Notes: generated from the sequence alone by a model not told the origin. Shown: positions 25,019 through 34,123, numbered from the stretch's first letter. The stretch: DNA of 64,000 nt from an uncultured Clostridia bacterium (GCA_934748015.1 CAKVHF010000002.1:202386-266385), one strand, 5' to 3'. Numbers and translations are program-made.

Positions 25019-26917
25019 ATGAGAAAAAAGATAAAACAGAATGAAATCGATAAAGACGAGTTTGAAAAAGAATATGTTGCAGAGGTTCTAGAAGATTTTC
25101 GTGCAAGGCAGTTGGATCGAAAGATCTATGAGACTAAATGGCAAATGAATATCAATTATTATATTGGCAACCAATATTGCGTAGTGGATGGCAAAGGTGA
25201 TGTTGTGGATAACTACAAGCAATATATGTGGGAAGAGCGAGAGGTGTACAATCACATTGCACCAATAATAGAACTTAGACTAAGTAAACTTAGCAAGGTT
25301 AGGCCGACCCTTAATGTAGTGCCATTTAGCGACAATGTAGACGATGTATCGTCTGCCAAAGTAAGCAAGAAGATACTTACAGCACAGACTTATGAAAACA
25401 TGGTCAGTAAGATATTGCAAGAAGGCACAATGTGGAGTGAAATATGTGGGACATGTCTATACAAGATTGGCTGGAACAACACTAAGGGTAAAATTGTAGG
25501 AAAGGACACTTTGGGAACGGATATCCACGAGGGCGATATTGAGATATCCGTAGTTACACCTTTTGAGATTTATCCAGATAGCAATACTTATTCTAACATC
25601 GAAGATTGTGCATCTATCATTCATGCACGCACCTTGCACAAGGATGTTGTCAAGAACATCTGGGGTGTAGATGTAGAAGGCAAGAATATAGATGTGTATA
25701 CACTGGATGTTACGCCTAAGATGATGCATGGCAATAGTACATATAACAATATGGGCAAAAAGGTTAAGAAAGACCATGTATTGGTGATAGAAAAATACGA
25801 ACAGCCTAGCATTAGTTTGCCGGAAGGTAGACTTAGCATAATTGCTGGGGACAGACTAGTGTACATAGGTGATCTACCTTACATCAATTATGCAGAAGGC
25901 AAGCGTGGATTTCCTTTTGTCAAGCAAGTTGCCAATATTATTCCTAACTCTTTCTGGGGGCAAAGCATAATCGAAAGGCTTATTCCTATTCAGAAGTCAT
26001 ATAATGCATTGAAGAATAGAAAACATGAGTTTCTTAATAGGCTTAGCATGGGAAACTTGGCTGTAGAAGACGGATCGATTGATATAGACAACCTAGAGGA
26101 AGAGGGCTTGATGCCGGGCAAAGTGCTAGTGTATCGCAACGGTTCTACTGCACCAAGAATGTTATCCACTGGCTCTGTCCCAATAGATTTCCAGTACGAA
26201 GAAAATCAACTACTAAATGAATTTATAGAGATATCTGGTGTTAGCGACCTTATCTCTAGCAAAAACATTAGTGGCAACATGAGTGGTGTCGCTCTGCAAT
26301 TGTTGATTGAACAAGACGAGGTGAGATTGCTTAGTAGTGCGGAAAACTTAAAAATTGCAGTATTGAAAATGGCAAAAATGGTCTTGAGATTATACAAGCA
26401 ATATGCGACATTCCCTCATACAACAAGATTGGTTGGCAAGAATGGAAGTGTGGAACTTATGTACTGGCAAGGTTCTGATCTGGCGACCGAAGATGTTGTG
26501 TTTGAGACTGAGTACGAGTTAAATCAGTCACTTGCCCAAAAGCGTAGTTCGATCATGGAGGTGTACAATGCGGGATTGCTACATGATGAGGATGGCAAGT
26601 TAAGCAATGGAATGAGACACAAGATATTATCTGAGTTGGGTTTTGATATCTGGGAGAACTCTATGGACGAAAAGAGCCTGCAAACAGGACAAGCCGAAAA
26701 GGAAAATGCAATGCTAGTAACCGATGGCAAAATGCCAGAACCTGGCGAAATAGATGATCACGAAGCACATATCACTGAGCATACATGCTTTGTGTTATCC
26801 AATGACTATTTGATACAAGAGCGTAACAATCCAGCCCTAAGGCAAATAATGCTAAATCATATCAAGACACATAAGAAATATCTAAACATAATCAAACAGA
26901 TAGAAGGAGATAAATAA
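25019..26917 (+). CDS. phage portal protein, P22/podovirus-like
   Basis: 632 residues; ATG preceded by AGAGGAAAAGGTG. The portal forms the dodecameric ring at one capsid vertex through which terminase packages DNA. The N-terminal segment (RARQLDRKIYETKWQMNINYYIGNQY, then EEREVYNHIAPIIELRLSKLSKVRP), the central FWGQSIIERLIPIQKSYNALKNR and the SGVALQLLIEQDE region are typical of long portals of short-tailed phages. The C-terminus is acidic with a His-rich DDHEAHITEHT. No frameshift is visible. Its last base overlaps the scaffold start (TAATG), implying coupled translation. Confidence 0.9.
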   Translation: MRKKIKQNEIDKDEFEKEYVAEVLEDFRARQLDRKIYETKWQMNINYYIGNQYCVVDGKGDVVDNYKQYMWEEREVYNHIAPIIELRLSKLSKVRPTLNVVPFSDNVDDVSSAKVSKKILTAQTYENMVSKILQEGTMWSEICGTCLYKIGWNNTKGKIVGKDTLGTDIHEGDIEISVVTPFEIYPDSNTYSNIEDCASIIHARTLHKDVVKNIWGVDVEGKNIDVYTLDVTPKMMHGNSTYNNMGKKVKKDHVLVIEKYEQPSISLPEGRLSIIAGDRLVYIGDLPYINYAEGKRGFPFVKQVANIIPNSFWGQSIIERLIPIQKSYNALKNRKHEFLNRLSMGNLAVEDGSIDIDNLEEEGLMPGKVLVYRNGSTAPRMLSTGSVPIDFQYEENQLLNEFIEISGVSDLISSKNISGNMSGVALQLLIEQDEVRLLSSAENLKIAVLKMAKMVLRLYKQYATFPHTTRLVGKNGSVELMYWQGSDLATEDVVFETEYELNQSLAQKRSSIMEVYNAGLLHDEDGKLSNGMRHKILSELGFDIWENSMDEKSLQTGQAEKENAMLVTDGKMPEPGEIDDHEAHITEHTCFVLSNDYLIQERNNPALRQIMLNHIKTHKKYLNIIKQIEGDK

Positions 26918-27555
26918 TGGAAGAAAATATTACAAACAAGGAACAACCAGATACTACTTGTTCGGTTAATGTCGCAGCGGCGAGTGAGGTAAGTAGTAAT
27001 GACGAAAGTAGTTCTGGCTCCTTGTATGGTAAATTTAAAGATGCCGAGAGTTTGTATAACGGTTACAAAGAGTTGGAGAAAGAATTTACAAAGAAAAGTC
27101 AACTGTTAAGCGAACTAAAGTCTAATGCGGTCGATAATACTGCAAAAGTACCGATCTATGAGACTGAAAATTGGCAAAGCGAAATCGACAATTTTTTAAG
27201 CAATAATAAATATGCCAATGATTTTGCTAAAGATATGGCACAAACCTTGATGCAAGATAGGGATCTTGCTTGTATGCCCAATTGTCTAGACTTGGCATAC
27301 AATAAGGTTGTTGCCAAGAAATATTTAAGTCAAGAAGATATGGCGAAGGATGAAAATTTCTTAAACAACTATATCTACAACAATGAGGAGATTAGATCCA
27401 AAATTGTTGGCGGATATCTAAATGACTTAAAGAAAAATTCTGCACCACCGATAGTTATCCAGCAACGTGGGGACACGGTAGGTGTTATTACTCCAACCAA
27501 GCCTAAAGATTTGAGCGAAGCGAGGAAACTAGTAGAGCAACTCTTTGGGCGATAA
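26917..27555 (+). CDS. phage scaffolding protein
   Basis: 212 residues, acidic, helical, with a Ser-rich linker near the N-terminus and then GSLYGKFKDAESLYNGYKELEKEFTKKSQ, the signature of scaffold proteins that guide assembly of coat subunits into a prohead and are then released or cleaved. The C-terminal part (KPKDLSEARKLVEQLFGR) is the kind of short helix that contacts the coat. It lies between portal and major capsid genes, the standard place. There is no protease gene nearby, consistent with P22-like reuse of scaffold rather than its digestion. Confidence 0.85.
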   Translation: MEENITNKEQPDTTCSVNVAAASEVSSNDESSSGSLYGKFKDAESLYNGYKELEKEFTKKSQLLSELKSNAVDNTAKVPIYETENWQSEIDNFLSNNKYANDFAKDMAQTLMQDRDLACMPNCLDLAYNKVVAKKYLSQEDMAKDENFLNNYIYNNEEIRSKIVGGYLNDLKKNSAPPIVIQQRGDTVGVITPTKPKDLSEARKLVEQLFGR

Positions 27556-27591
27556 AAAATATTTTTGTAATGAAATGGAAAGGAGAAAATA

Positions 27592-28767
27592 ATGGTTACA
27601 TTACAGACAGCCGAAGATGCGTTGAAGTCGGTATATCTAGGGGTTGTATCCGACCAACTTAATATTAATGCCAACCCTCTACTTAACAAAATCAAACAAT
27701 CTACAGCAGATGTATGGGGCAAGGAGATTATCAAACTAGCACCTTATGGTATCAATGGTGGTATCGGCGCAGGCGGTGAGACAGATGCTCTTCCTGTTGC
27801 TAAAGAGAATAAGTATGTTAAGTTCGTTAGTACTCTTAAAAACTTATATGGAACAATCGAAATTTCTGATAAGGCAATGCGTGCTAGCCAGAACAATTCT
27901 GGTGCATTTGTTAACCTACTTAATGCAGAAATGGAAGGATTGATCAAAGCCAGTACTTTTAACTTTGGTCGTATGCTTTATGGCAACGGAAGTGGAGTTC
28001 TTGCCACGACCGCTACACATACTGCCAATGACGCTGAAGCAACAGTTGATTCTGTTAAGAATTTGATCGAAGGAATGTATGTTGAATTTATTGCAACTGC
28101 ATCAGGAACAAAACTTGCTGGTGTTGCAAGAAGAATTGTATATGTAGATAGAGCCAATAAGAAGGTAAAATTTGATAGTGGTATTTCTACTGCTCTAGGT
28201 GATGATTATTATATTGTTGTTCAAGGTTCTTATAACAACGAGATCACTGGACTAGGCAAAATATTTGATAGTTCTGCTACATCACTATATGGCTTAACTA
28301 AGACAGATTATCCTTGGCTTACTCCATATACTAAGGGTTCTGTGGGAAGTATCACTGATACTGCTATCCAGACTGCAATTGATGAGTTGGAGGAATATGC
28401 AGGTAGTACTGTAGACTTTATTACTTGCTCTAGTGCAGTTAAGAGAGCATATCAATCATATCTATCCACTTACAAGCGTAACATTGATGTTATGGATCTA
28501 GCAGGTGGCTACAAGGCAATATCTTATGCAGGTATTCCAGTTGTATCAGATAGATTTATTGCAGACGATACTATGTATCTACTTAATACTAAAGAATTTA
28601 CTCTACACCAATTGTGCGATTGGCAATGGCTAGAGGGTGAAGATGGCAGAATAATCAAGCAAAAGCAAGGTTATCCTGTATACAATGCTACTCTAGTAAA
28701 ATATGCAGATCTTATCTGTGACAAGCCTAGCGGACAAGCTAAGTTGACTGGCATTACAACAACTTAA
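27592..28767 (+). CDS. phage major capsid protein, HK97 fold
   Basis: 391 residues; AAAGGAG lies seven bases before the ATG. The order after scaffold, length and sequence (FNFGRMLYGNGSG, TVEFI-type beta segments, IPVVSDRFIADDTMYLLNTKEF, GYPVYNATLVKYADL) fit a coat protein with the HK97 fold. The region IGAGGETDALPVAKENKYVKFVSTLKNLYGTIEIS matches the N-arm and E-loop part. No N-terminal delta domain is present, so assembly relies on the separate scaffold protein. The gene uses frequent, host-like codons, as expected for a highly expressed protein. A stable hairpin follows its stop. Confidence 0.9.
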   Translation: MVTLQTAEDALKSVYLGVVSDQLNINANPLLNKIKQSTADVWGKEIIKLAPYGINGGIGAGGETDALPVAKENKYVKFVSTLKNLYGTIEISDKAMRASQNNSGAFVNLLNAEMEGLIKASTFNFGRMLYGNGSGVLATTATHTANDAEATVDSVKNLIEGMYVEFIATASGTKLAGVARRIVYVDRANKKVKFDSGISTALGDDYYIVVQGSYNNEITGLGKIFDSSATSLYGLTKTDYPWLTPYTKGSVGSITDTAIQTAIDELEEYAGSTVDFITCSSAVKRAYQSYLSTYKRNIDVMDLAGGYKAISYAGIPVVSDRFIADDTMYLLNTKEFTLHQLCDWQWLEGEDGRIIKQKQGYPVYNATLVKYADLICDKPSGQAKLTGITTT

Positions 28768-28797
28768 AATAAATATGCTAAATAATTAATAGCAAAA

Positions 28798-28842
28798 TAA
28801 AAATGTGGCTACGGTTGGATGTCAATCGTAGCCTTACATTTT
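28798..28842 (+). terminator. hairpin after the capsid gene
   Basis: AAAATGT plus GGCTACG pairs with CGTAGCC plus TTACATTTT; the 7-bp GC-rich core is perfect. Only short T-tracts follow, so it may be a partial terminator or mRNA stabiliser that makes capsid mRNA more abundant than the downstream genes. Confidence 0.65.
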
Positions 28843-28862
28843 AAATACCGAGGGAGCAAAAA

Positions 28863-29249
28863 GTGATATATAAAATAGTGATTAAAAAAGATATGTTCAA
28901 TATATCTGTTAGACTAAAAAAAATAGATAGTGGATATTATATCGTGTTCAATAATCTCAAGAATGTTTTCGAAGTGCACAATAGTAAGCAAGGGTTAGAC
29001 ACCTATTGCTTAACTAGTCCCTACGATAGATTGGATAGTAGGCTTATTGAATATGTTTTGAAGACAAGTTCTAGATTTTGCTCTCAGATATTTGACCAAA
29101 TAGATAAGAATAACCAAGACTTGATAGATAGTGCTGTCAATAATCAGCAAGACAAGGTTAGGAGTAATCTAAAGGATATATATAGTGTTGTATCCAATAG
29201 TAGCAAAAGTTATGATCTAATTAATAGTATGAAAACAAAATGGATGTGA
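28863..29249 (+). CDS. small phage protein between capsid and connector
   Basis: 128 residues from the GTG at 28863, nine bases after AGGGAG. The N-terminal half is beta-rich (IVIKKDMFNISVRLKKIDSGYYIVFNN) and continues with FEVHNSKQGLDTYCLTSPYDRLDSRLIEYVLKTS; the C-terminal half is a helical segment rich in Asp, Asn and Gln. Similar short proteins follow the capsid gene in Clostridia podovirus-like elements, but I know no proven function; a head decoration or completion role is possible. It overlaps the next gene by 10 bases. Confidence 0.65.
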   Translation: MIYKIVIKKDMFNISVRLKKIDSGYYIVFNNLKNVFEVHNSKQGLDTYCLTSPYDRLDSRLIEYVLKTSSRFCSQIFDQIDKNNQDLIDSAVNNQQDKVRSNLKDIYSVVSNSSKSYDLINSMKTKWM

Positions 29250-29821
29250 AAAGTATGAAAGTTAATAATATATTGAAAATAAGTGCAATCATGTTGCAAC
29301 TGTCAGGTGTAGAGCAAGTGCTTAAGACTTGTGACGAGGTGACAGAGGTTAAGAACAAAGACTTAGAATTATTGAAAGATTGTGTAAATATTGTGTGCAA
29401 CAGCATTGCAACCGATTATTTGCCATTGACCGAAAGAAGGCTTATAAAGGTGAGTAATGGAAAGTTGAAATGGGTGGATCTTAGCGACAAACAAATATTC
29501 AAGATACTTAGTGTCAAAGATAACTATGGGTGTAAGTTAAGGTACAAAATTGTTGGTGACGGTATTGAAGTGGATAATAGCGGATATATTTCTATATTAT
29601 ATAGTTATTTTCCTGCAGAGTATAATTACAATGATACAATTGATGTCTTTGGGTGCAATATTACAGAAAGGATCTTTGCAATGGGTGTTGTGGCGGAGTA
29701 TCTATTTATAGTAGGCAACAGCGATGATGCGGTAGTATGGCAAGATAGATATGCTAAAGCCATGCAAAGTGCGATGCGAAATAGCAAAGAGGTAATAATG
29801 CCTAAACGAAGGTGGTGGTAA
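29240..29821 (+). CDS. head-tail connector / adaptor (gp4-like)
   Basis: 193 residues starting inside the previous gene's last codons; an alternative ATG lies at 29255. It has the layout of adaptor proteins that dock under the portal after packaging: an N-terminal helical core (LELLKDCVNIVCNSIATDYLPLTERRL), a beta-rich insertion (WVDLSDKQIFKILSVKD, YISILYSYFPAEYNY), and a C-terminal helix with FIVGNSDDAVVWQDRYAKAMQSAMR followed by basic residues (KRRWW). The W-Q-D-R-Y-A-K-A segment is frequent in this family. The assignment rests on position and pattern, not on a strong motif. Confidence 0.65.
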   Translation: MDVKSMKVNNILKISAIMLQLSGVEQVLKTCDEVTEVKNKDLELLKDCVNIVCNSIATDYLPLTERRLIKVSNGKLKWVDLSDKQIFKILSVKDNYGCKLRYKIVGDGIEVDNSGYISILYSYFPAEYNYNDTIDVFGCNITERIFAMGVVAEYLFIVGNSDDAVVWQDRYAKAMQSAMRNSKEVIMPKRRWW

Positions 29822-29824
29822 GAT

Positions 29825-31318
29825 ATGTATTATCACAACCGTATAGCAAATAGAAATATAACATATAAGCAATATAACTATGCTAGTTTCTCTAGCGGGA
29901 TCAACACCGATTATGATGAAAAGTTGTTACCTGTAAAGTATGCCAAAAGCACATATAATTATTGCTATCAGAATGGTGCACTTAAGACTGGGCTTGGGAT
30001 CAGAGAACTAGAGATTGCTTATGATCTAAACGACAAAACCAAAACAAAAAAAATAACAATGCCAAATGGTGTGTACCCACTGGCTACTTACAATTATGTT
30101 AGATATAATTACGAACTAGATAAGCCGTTTGATAGTCTTATTGTGTATGGTTCGGACAAGTATCTGTATATGATAAGAATGTACGAGGTTGGCAGTGAGT
30201 GTACTAAGTTAGACGAGTATCAATTTAGCCAAATACCTATGGTTGCTAACTACAACATTAACGGAGTAGATAGCCTAATAATTGCAACTAAAGATGAAGG
30301 CATGTATGTGTGGGACGGATATAGCGAAGTTGCCAAAATAAATAATGCACCAGCGATAAGCAGTATGTGTATACATTACGAAAGGATGTATGTTACGACT
30401 AGTGGGGATATGCGTAGCGTATATTTCAGTGATGATCTAGATCCAACTAACTGGTCGCAAAGTCTGACAGAGGGTGGATTTATTAATCTTATGGATGAAA
30501 GGGGAACGTCTAATAAGGTTGTTAGTTTCAATGACTGTCTATATGTTTTTAGGGAATATGGTATAGACAAGATCATTGCTTATGCTGATCAGACTAGTTT
30601 TCAGGTAGTTCCGTTATTCACATCTAGTACACGCATATATACTGACACCATTAGGTTGTGTGGCGACCGAATAATGTTTCTAGCAACCGATGGTATTTAC
30701 TATTTTTCGGGTCTCAGCACAACCAAATATGAACTTAATATCAATGACTTGTTTGTCAAAGCAGATAACTCCAATGCGGTTGGTGCTTACTATAATGGCA
30801 AGTATTATTTGGCATGTAGATTGCACATGGATGATGACATTGTTGGTTGTGAAAATACAACATACAACAATAACATTTTGTTAGAACTAAATATAAGATC
30901 GGGCGAACTTAATATCCTTAGAGGATATGATATAGTTAACTTACAGACACTTAACAATAAGAACATGAGTAAGCTAGTAATCTTAATGAGAGATGGAAGC
31001 AAAATAAGACTAGGCGAACTATGTGTAACAGGTGAAGTTTTTGGTGTAGCAACTACCAAAATATGGAAGAGTCCTAAGACATCTTTCGGGTACAGTTATA
31101 AGGAAAAATTATTAAAGCAGATAACTATTAATACAGACTGTGATATAGAGGTAGAAGTCGAGGCTGATGATAGAATTGTGCGATATGATGTGTGTGCAAG
31201 TTCAGTTCCAACAAGTATAAAACCTAATCTAAAATCTAGAGAATTTGCAATCAATTTCATTTGTAAAAAATCTAATGCAAATATATCCAATCCACAAGTA
31301 ATAATAGGTGTGTTATGA
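29825..31318 (+). CDS. tail hub / packaged-DNA stabilisation protein (P22 gp10-like)
   Basis: 497 residues with repeated beta-blade segments. The N-terminus FSSGINTDYDEKLLPVKYAKSTYNYCYQNGALKTGLGI and the later VYFSDDLDPTNWSQSL, FNDCLYVFREYGIDKIIAY and GDRIMFLATDGIYYFSG are typical of the beta-propeller hub proteins that plug the portal of short-tailed phages (P22 gp10 family). This places the module with podoviruses rather than long-tailed phages, which agrees with the absence of a tape measure or tail-tube gene. Its stop codon overlaps the next start (ATGA), so the two are translated together. Confidence 0.65.
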   Translation: MYYHNRIANRNITYKQYNYASFSSGINTDYDEKLLPVKYAKSTYNYCYQNGALKTGLGIRELEIAYDLNDKTKTKKITMPNGVYPLATYNYVRYNYELDKPFDSLIVYGSDKYLYMIRMYEVGSECTKLDEYQFSQIPMVANYNINGVDSLIIATKDEGMYVWDGYSEVAKINNAPAISSMCIHYERMYVTTSGDMRSVYFSDDLDPTNWSQSLTEGGFINLMDERGTSNKVVSFNDCLYVFREYGIDKIIAYADQTSFQVVPLFTSSTRIYTDTIRLCGDRIMFLATDGIYYFSGLSTTKYELNINDLFVKADNSNAVGAYYNGKYYLACRLHMDDDIVGCENTTYNNNILLELNIRSGELNILRGYDIVNLQTLNNKNMSKLVILMRDGSKIRLGELCVTGEVFGVATTKIWKSPKTSFGYSYKEKLLKQITINTDCDIEVEVEADDRIVRYDVCASSVPTSIKPNLKSREFAINFICKKSNANISNPQVIIGVL

Positions 31319-32505
31319 AAGAAATAATAGGTAGTAATTATGGGCTTAGAGCGTACACCGAAGTACAGGAAATTAAACAAACATTACTTAATGATTATGA
31401 TAGTAAAAATATTAGTACTGCATTAAACAGTACGAAATATATATTTAATAACACTTATACTAATTTTAGCAAAAATATATCAGTTAATTACAAAAACTCT
31501 TATGGTTATGTCAAAATATTGTATGATTGTGACAAAAACTATAGTGATTGTAAAATAATTGTTAAACAAAATAGTGTGACTGTGTATAATGGTGCTTTCA
31601 ATAATTATATCGAAATTGGTGTTAAATATTTTAACACCAATACATTTAGTTTTGATATTGCTTGTAGTAATAAAGATCTTAATTTTGCAATAGAATTTTT
31701 GGGACAAAATAACGCAAATGAGTGTAAGCAAATATTACTAAAATCGGGAAGTAATTATTATAAAATATGCAATGCCTATAACGAAACGATTGTGTATAGT
31801 TATGCATCGCTAAGTGATGCGATCAATCACAATAATTACACAAAATATAATCTGCAACTTAGGTTGCTGGATGCAAAAAATACAAGTTGTTTTGGTGGCG
31901 AAACACTTTATATTTGGGGTGTTAATTCTAGCAACAAAGTTGTGTATTATTCTTCGTCAAATTCCTTTGCGAGCAGTGCTGAAATATTTAGTTACACTGA
32001 TGATAATATTGTTGGCTTACATAGTAGCAATAGTCTTATGACATACTTTCTGGAAGATGGTGTTGTTAAGTGCAAGTCAATATATAGTGATAACACTAGC
32101 AGTATCACTACATTGCAGTGTGTCAGCGACAAGAAGTATATTGCAATTATATCTAGTTGTGCTGTAAATATTGGCACAAGTATATATCAATGTTTGGTCA
32201 CTAAAGATAGCAGTGGAAGATATTATTTGATTGTATTTGAAACTCCTCAGTCTACTTATGCTAATAGTTTTGTTATATACATTGGTAGCAATGCTGATTA
32301 TAGCATAGACAGTAGCAATGGGGTGATAAAATTATTTGCGACAAGCGATTGTAAAACAAAAATAAAAAATATAACTATTAACACATCAGAGCATGCTTAT
32401 GCGACAGCGGATAATACAACCATTGAGCCATGCGCATATTGTAGTGTATTAGGTGACAAGTATATTATCCAATATAGCAATTGTTTGACGGCTATAGCAT
32501 TATGA
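31315..32505 (+). CDS. unknown beta-rich phage structural protein
   Basis: 396 residues, Asn/Ser/Tyr/Thr-rich, starting in a four-base overlap with the hub gene. The sequence alternates short beta strands (SYGYVKILYDCDKNYSDCKIIV, YLIVFETPQSTYANSFVIYIG) and has cysteines spread through it, with no membrane segment or signal peptide. Its position after the gp10-like gene suggests a tail needle, plug or receptor-binding role, but I recognise no family. The C-terminal end (VLGDKYIIQYSNCLTAIAL) is hydrophobic. Confidence 0.6.
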   Translation: MKEIIGSNYGLRAYTEVQEIKQTLLNDYDSKNISTALNSTKYIFNNTYTNFSKNISVNYKNSYGYVKILYDCDKNYSDCKIIVKQNSVTVYNGAFNNYIEIGVKYFNTNTFSFDIACSNKDLNFAIEFLGQNNANECKQILLKSGSNYYKICNAYNETIVYSYASLSDAINHNNYTKYNLQLRLLDAKNTSCFGGETLYIWGVNSSNKVVYYSSSNSFASSAEIFSYTDDNIVGLHSSNSLMTYFLEDGVVKCKSIYSDNTSSITTLQCVSDKKYIAIISSCAVNIGTSIYQCLVTKDSSGRYYLIVFETPQSTYANSFVIYIGSNADYSIDSSNGVIKLFATSDCKTKIKNITINTSEHAYATADNTTIEPCAYCSVLGDKYIIQYSNCLTAIAL

Positions 32506-32585
32506 TAACAAGACAGCAGATGTGTTCAATAGTTCAAAGATATTTTTTGGTGGATCATTATTCTAACAAAAGGAGGTGGCGTGCA

Positions 32586-33530
32586 ATGTATACATATCGT
32601 GTAGATAAGGATACAACAGACAAGGTTGTAAGCCTGACTAACAAGAAATCTAATAAGATGACAAAATTGATTGATGAAATCAATGATTACAACAAGGTCT
32701 TCGACACAACAGATTTCTCCAGTGTGCCTAGTAGCAAAAATAATCTGGAGCGAATGCAAGATGTGGAGATAGACCCAGACAAAATAAAATCACAAGCGGA
32801 AGGTGAACTGGCTGATTACAAGAACACCCAAGAGAATAAGATCAAGGATGAAATAGATAAAGAGGCAGAAAACCTAACAAAAGAAAAAACTGCAGTCAAC
32901 AAAAATTACGAAACAGCAAAAGCAAAAGTAAAATCAAATTATGATTCTGCTAAAGAAGATGCAAGCCAAGATGCATTGCGTAGAGGCTTGAGCCGAAGTA
33001 GTATTGTTGTTAACGTGCTGGATGCTTTTGACAAAGAGAAATTGTCAAAATACAATCAGTTAAACGAGGAGTTAACCACTAGACTAAATGAAATAGATGC
33101 GGATATTAATGGATTAAGTGCTAAGCGTGACAAAGCGTTGAGTGACTTCGATATTAGTTATGCTGTGAAATTGCAAGATAGGATCAACAGTCTAACCAGC
33201 GAGTTGGAGAAGAAGCAAAACGAAGTGCTTAAGTATAACAACGAGATAGCGGTTAAAGAAGACGAGTATAACAGAAAGTATGCAGATATGGTTCAAGAGA
33301 TCAAAAACAAAAACTGGTCAAAGGAAAAAGATCTGCTAGAACTAGCCAACAAGTATGGATATGATAGTGTTGCAAAATACAAAAATTCACAAATTGTGGA
33401 TAAAGCAAAAAAATTCTTTCAATCCTATGACAAGCAAGAGATAATTGACGAACTAAGAAATAATCAAGAACTAATTGATACACTAGGCAAAGATGCTGTG
33501 GATAAATTACTGAAATATTATCAGTCATAA
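32586..33530 (+). CDS. coiled-coil phage protein
   Basis: 314 residues from the ATG at 32586, preceded by the best ribosome binding site in the region (AAAAGGAGGTGG); an in-frame extension to 32481 lacks one. Long heptad-like charged helices fill residues about 65-260 (KIKDEIDKEAENLTKEKTAV, LNEELTTRLNEIDADINGLS, INSLTSELEKKQNEVLKYN), broken by ALRRGLSRSSIVV. The C-terminus is helical. Likely roles are a tail needle, an internal ejection protein or a virion-associated spacer; none can be proven from sequence. Confidence 0.7.
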   Translation: MYTYRVDKDTTDKVVSLTNKKSNKMTKLIDEINDYNKVFDTTDFSSVPSSKNNLERMQDVEIDPDKIKSQAEGELADYKNTQENKIKDEIDKEAENLTKEKTAVNKNYETAKAKVKSNYDSAKEDASQDALRRGLSRSSIVVNVLDAFDKEKLSKYNQLNEELTTRLNEIDADINGLSAKRDKALSDFDISYAVKLQDRINSLTSELEKKQNEVLKYNNEIAVKEDEYNRKYADMVQEIKNKNWSKEKDLLELANKYGYDSVAKYKNSQIVDKAKKFFQSYDKQEIIDELRNNQELIDTLGKDAVDKLLKYYQS

Positions 33531-33533
33531 TGT

Positions 33534-33776
33534 ATGTGGCAGGAAATATTTAATTTAGCAGTCAACAATGGTCTATGGGCGGTACTGTTTTTAGTCTTGC
33601 TATTTTATGTTTTGCGTGATAGTAGACTAAGAGAGAAGAAGTATCAAGACACAATAGAGAAACTGGGCAAAACTATGGAGTGTATCGAGGATATCAAAGA
33701 AGATGTGGAAGATATCAAAGAAAAAATAGACTTTGCTAGTAATGCCAAAGGGGATGAAGTGAATGAAAAAATATAG
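33534..33776 (+). CDS. BhlA/UviB-like holin-related protein
   Basis: 80 residues. One N-terminal membrane helix (GLWAVLFLVLLFYVLRDS) is followed by a conserved charged R-E-K-K-Y-Q-D-T-I-E-K-L helix and a coiled coil, exactly the layout of BhlA/UviB holin-like peptides that permeabilise the membrane. There is no separate Shine-Dalgarno; the start lies four bases after the previous stop, so coupling is likely. It overlaps the next holin gene by 14 bases. Confidence 0.8.
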   Translation: MWQEIFNLAVNNGLWAVLFLVLLFYVLRDSRLREKKYQDTIEKLGKTMECIEDIKEDVEDIKEKIDFASNAKGDEVNEKI

Positions 33777-34050
33777 TACATATGCATTTTGGGTCGCATT
33801 AGCTAGTGCAATGGTTGTGTTTCTAGAGGATATTGTCAAGGTCTTTGGCATATCCATCAATACATCTAGTGTTGAAAATCTTATATTGTCATTTTGTGGG
33901 CTATTAGTTGCCTTGGGTATTGTTAACAAGGCAGATAGTAACAACGACAATCTAGTAGACGGATCGGATGTAATAAATGCGGAAGATCAGACGGACAACG
34001 ATGTGGATCAAGATAACAACGATGATGCAGATAACCATGACGACAAATAA
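33763..34050 (+). CDS. phage holin (phi LC3-like)
   Basis: 95 residues; AAAGGGGATGAA precedes the ATG. Two membrane helices (TYAFWVALASAMVVFLEDIVKVF and VENLILSFCGLLVALGIV) are joined by a short turn and followed by an acidic Asp/Asn-rich tail, as in the phi LC3-type holin family that forms lesions for endolysin release. No endolysin gene follows on this strand; the transcript ends 20 bases later. The only amidase in the region is the minus-strand gene at 15087-15785. Confidence 0.75.
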   Translation: MKKYSTYAFWVALASAMVVFLEDIVKVFGISINTSSVENLILSFCGLLVALGIVNKADSNNDNLVDGSDVINAEDQTDNDVDQDNNDDADNHDDK

Positions 34051-34066
34051 TATGTCTAAGCGATAA

Positions 34067-34123
34067 TAGTGGAGTGTGAAGATTGTGTGAAATATACACA
34101 ATTTTTGCACTCTATTTTTTTTT
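34067..34123 (+). terminator. terminator ending the phage module
   Basis: The outer stem GAGTG / CACTC and inner stem ATTGTGT / ACACAAT are followed by T9. It marks the right transcriptional end of the phage-derived region. Confidence 0.8.

Noticed and set aside
32700..32706. Further Spo0A-like heptamer TTCGACA inside the coiled-coil gene (and a complement near 37270 in the lipoprotein gene)
   Set aside because: Both are inside coding sequence, single copies, and expected by chance at this frequency.
34067..34123. Integron attC or phage attachment site at the right end of the phage module
   Set aside because: The hairpin is an ordinary terminator with a T-run; no direct repeat of it was noticed at the left end of the module.
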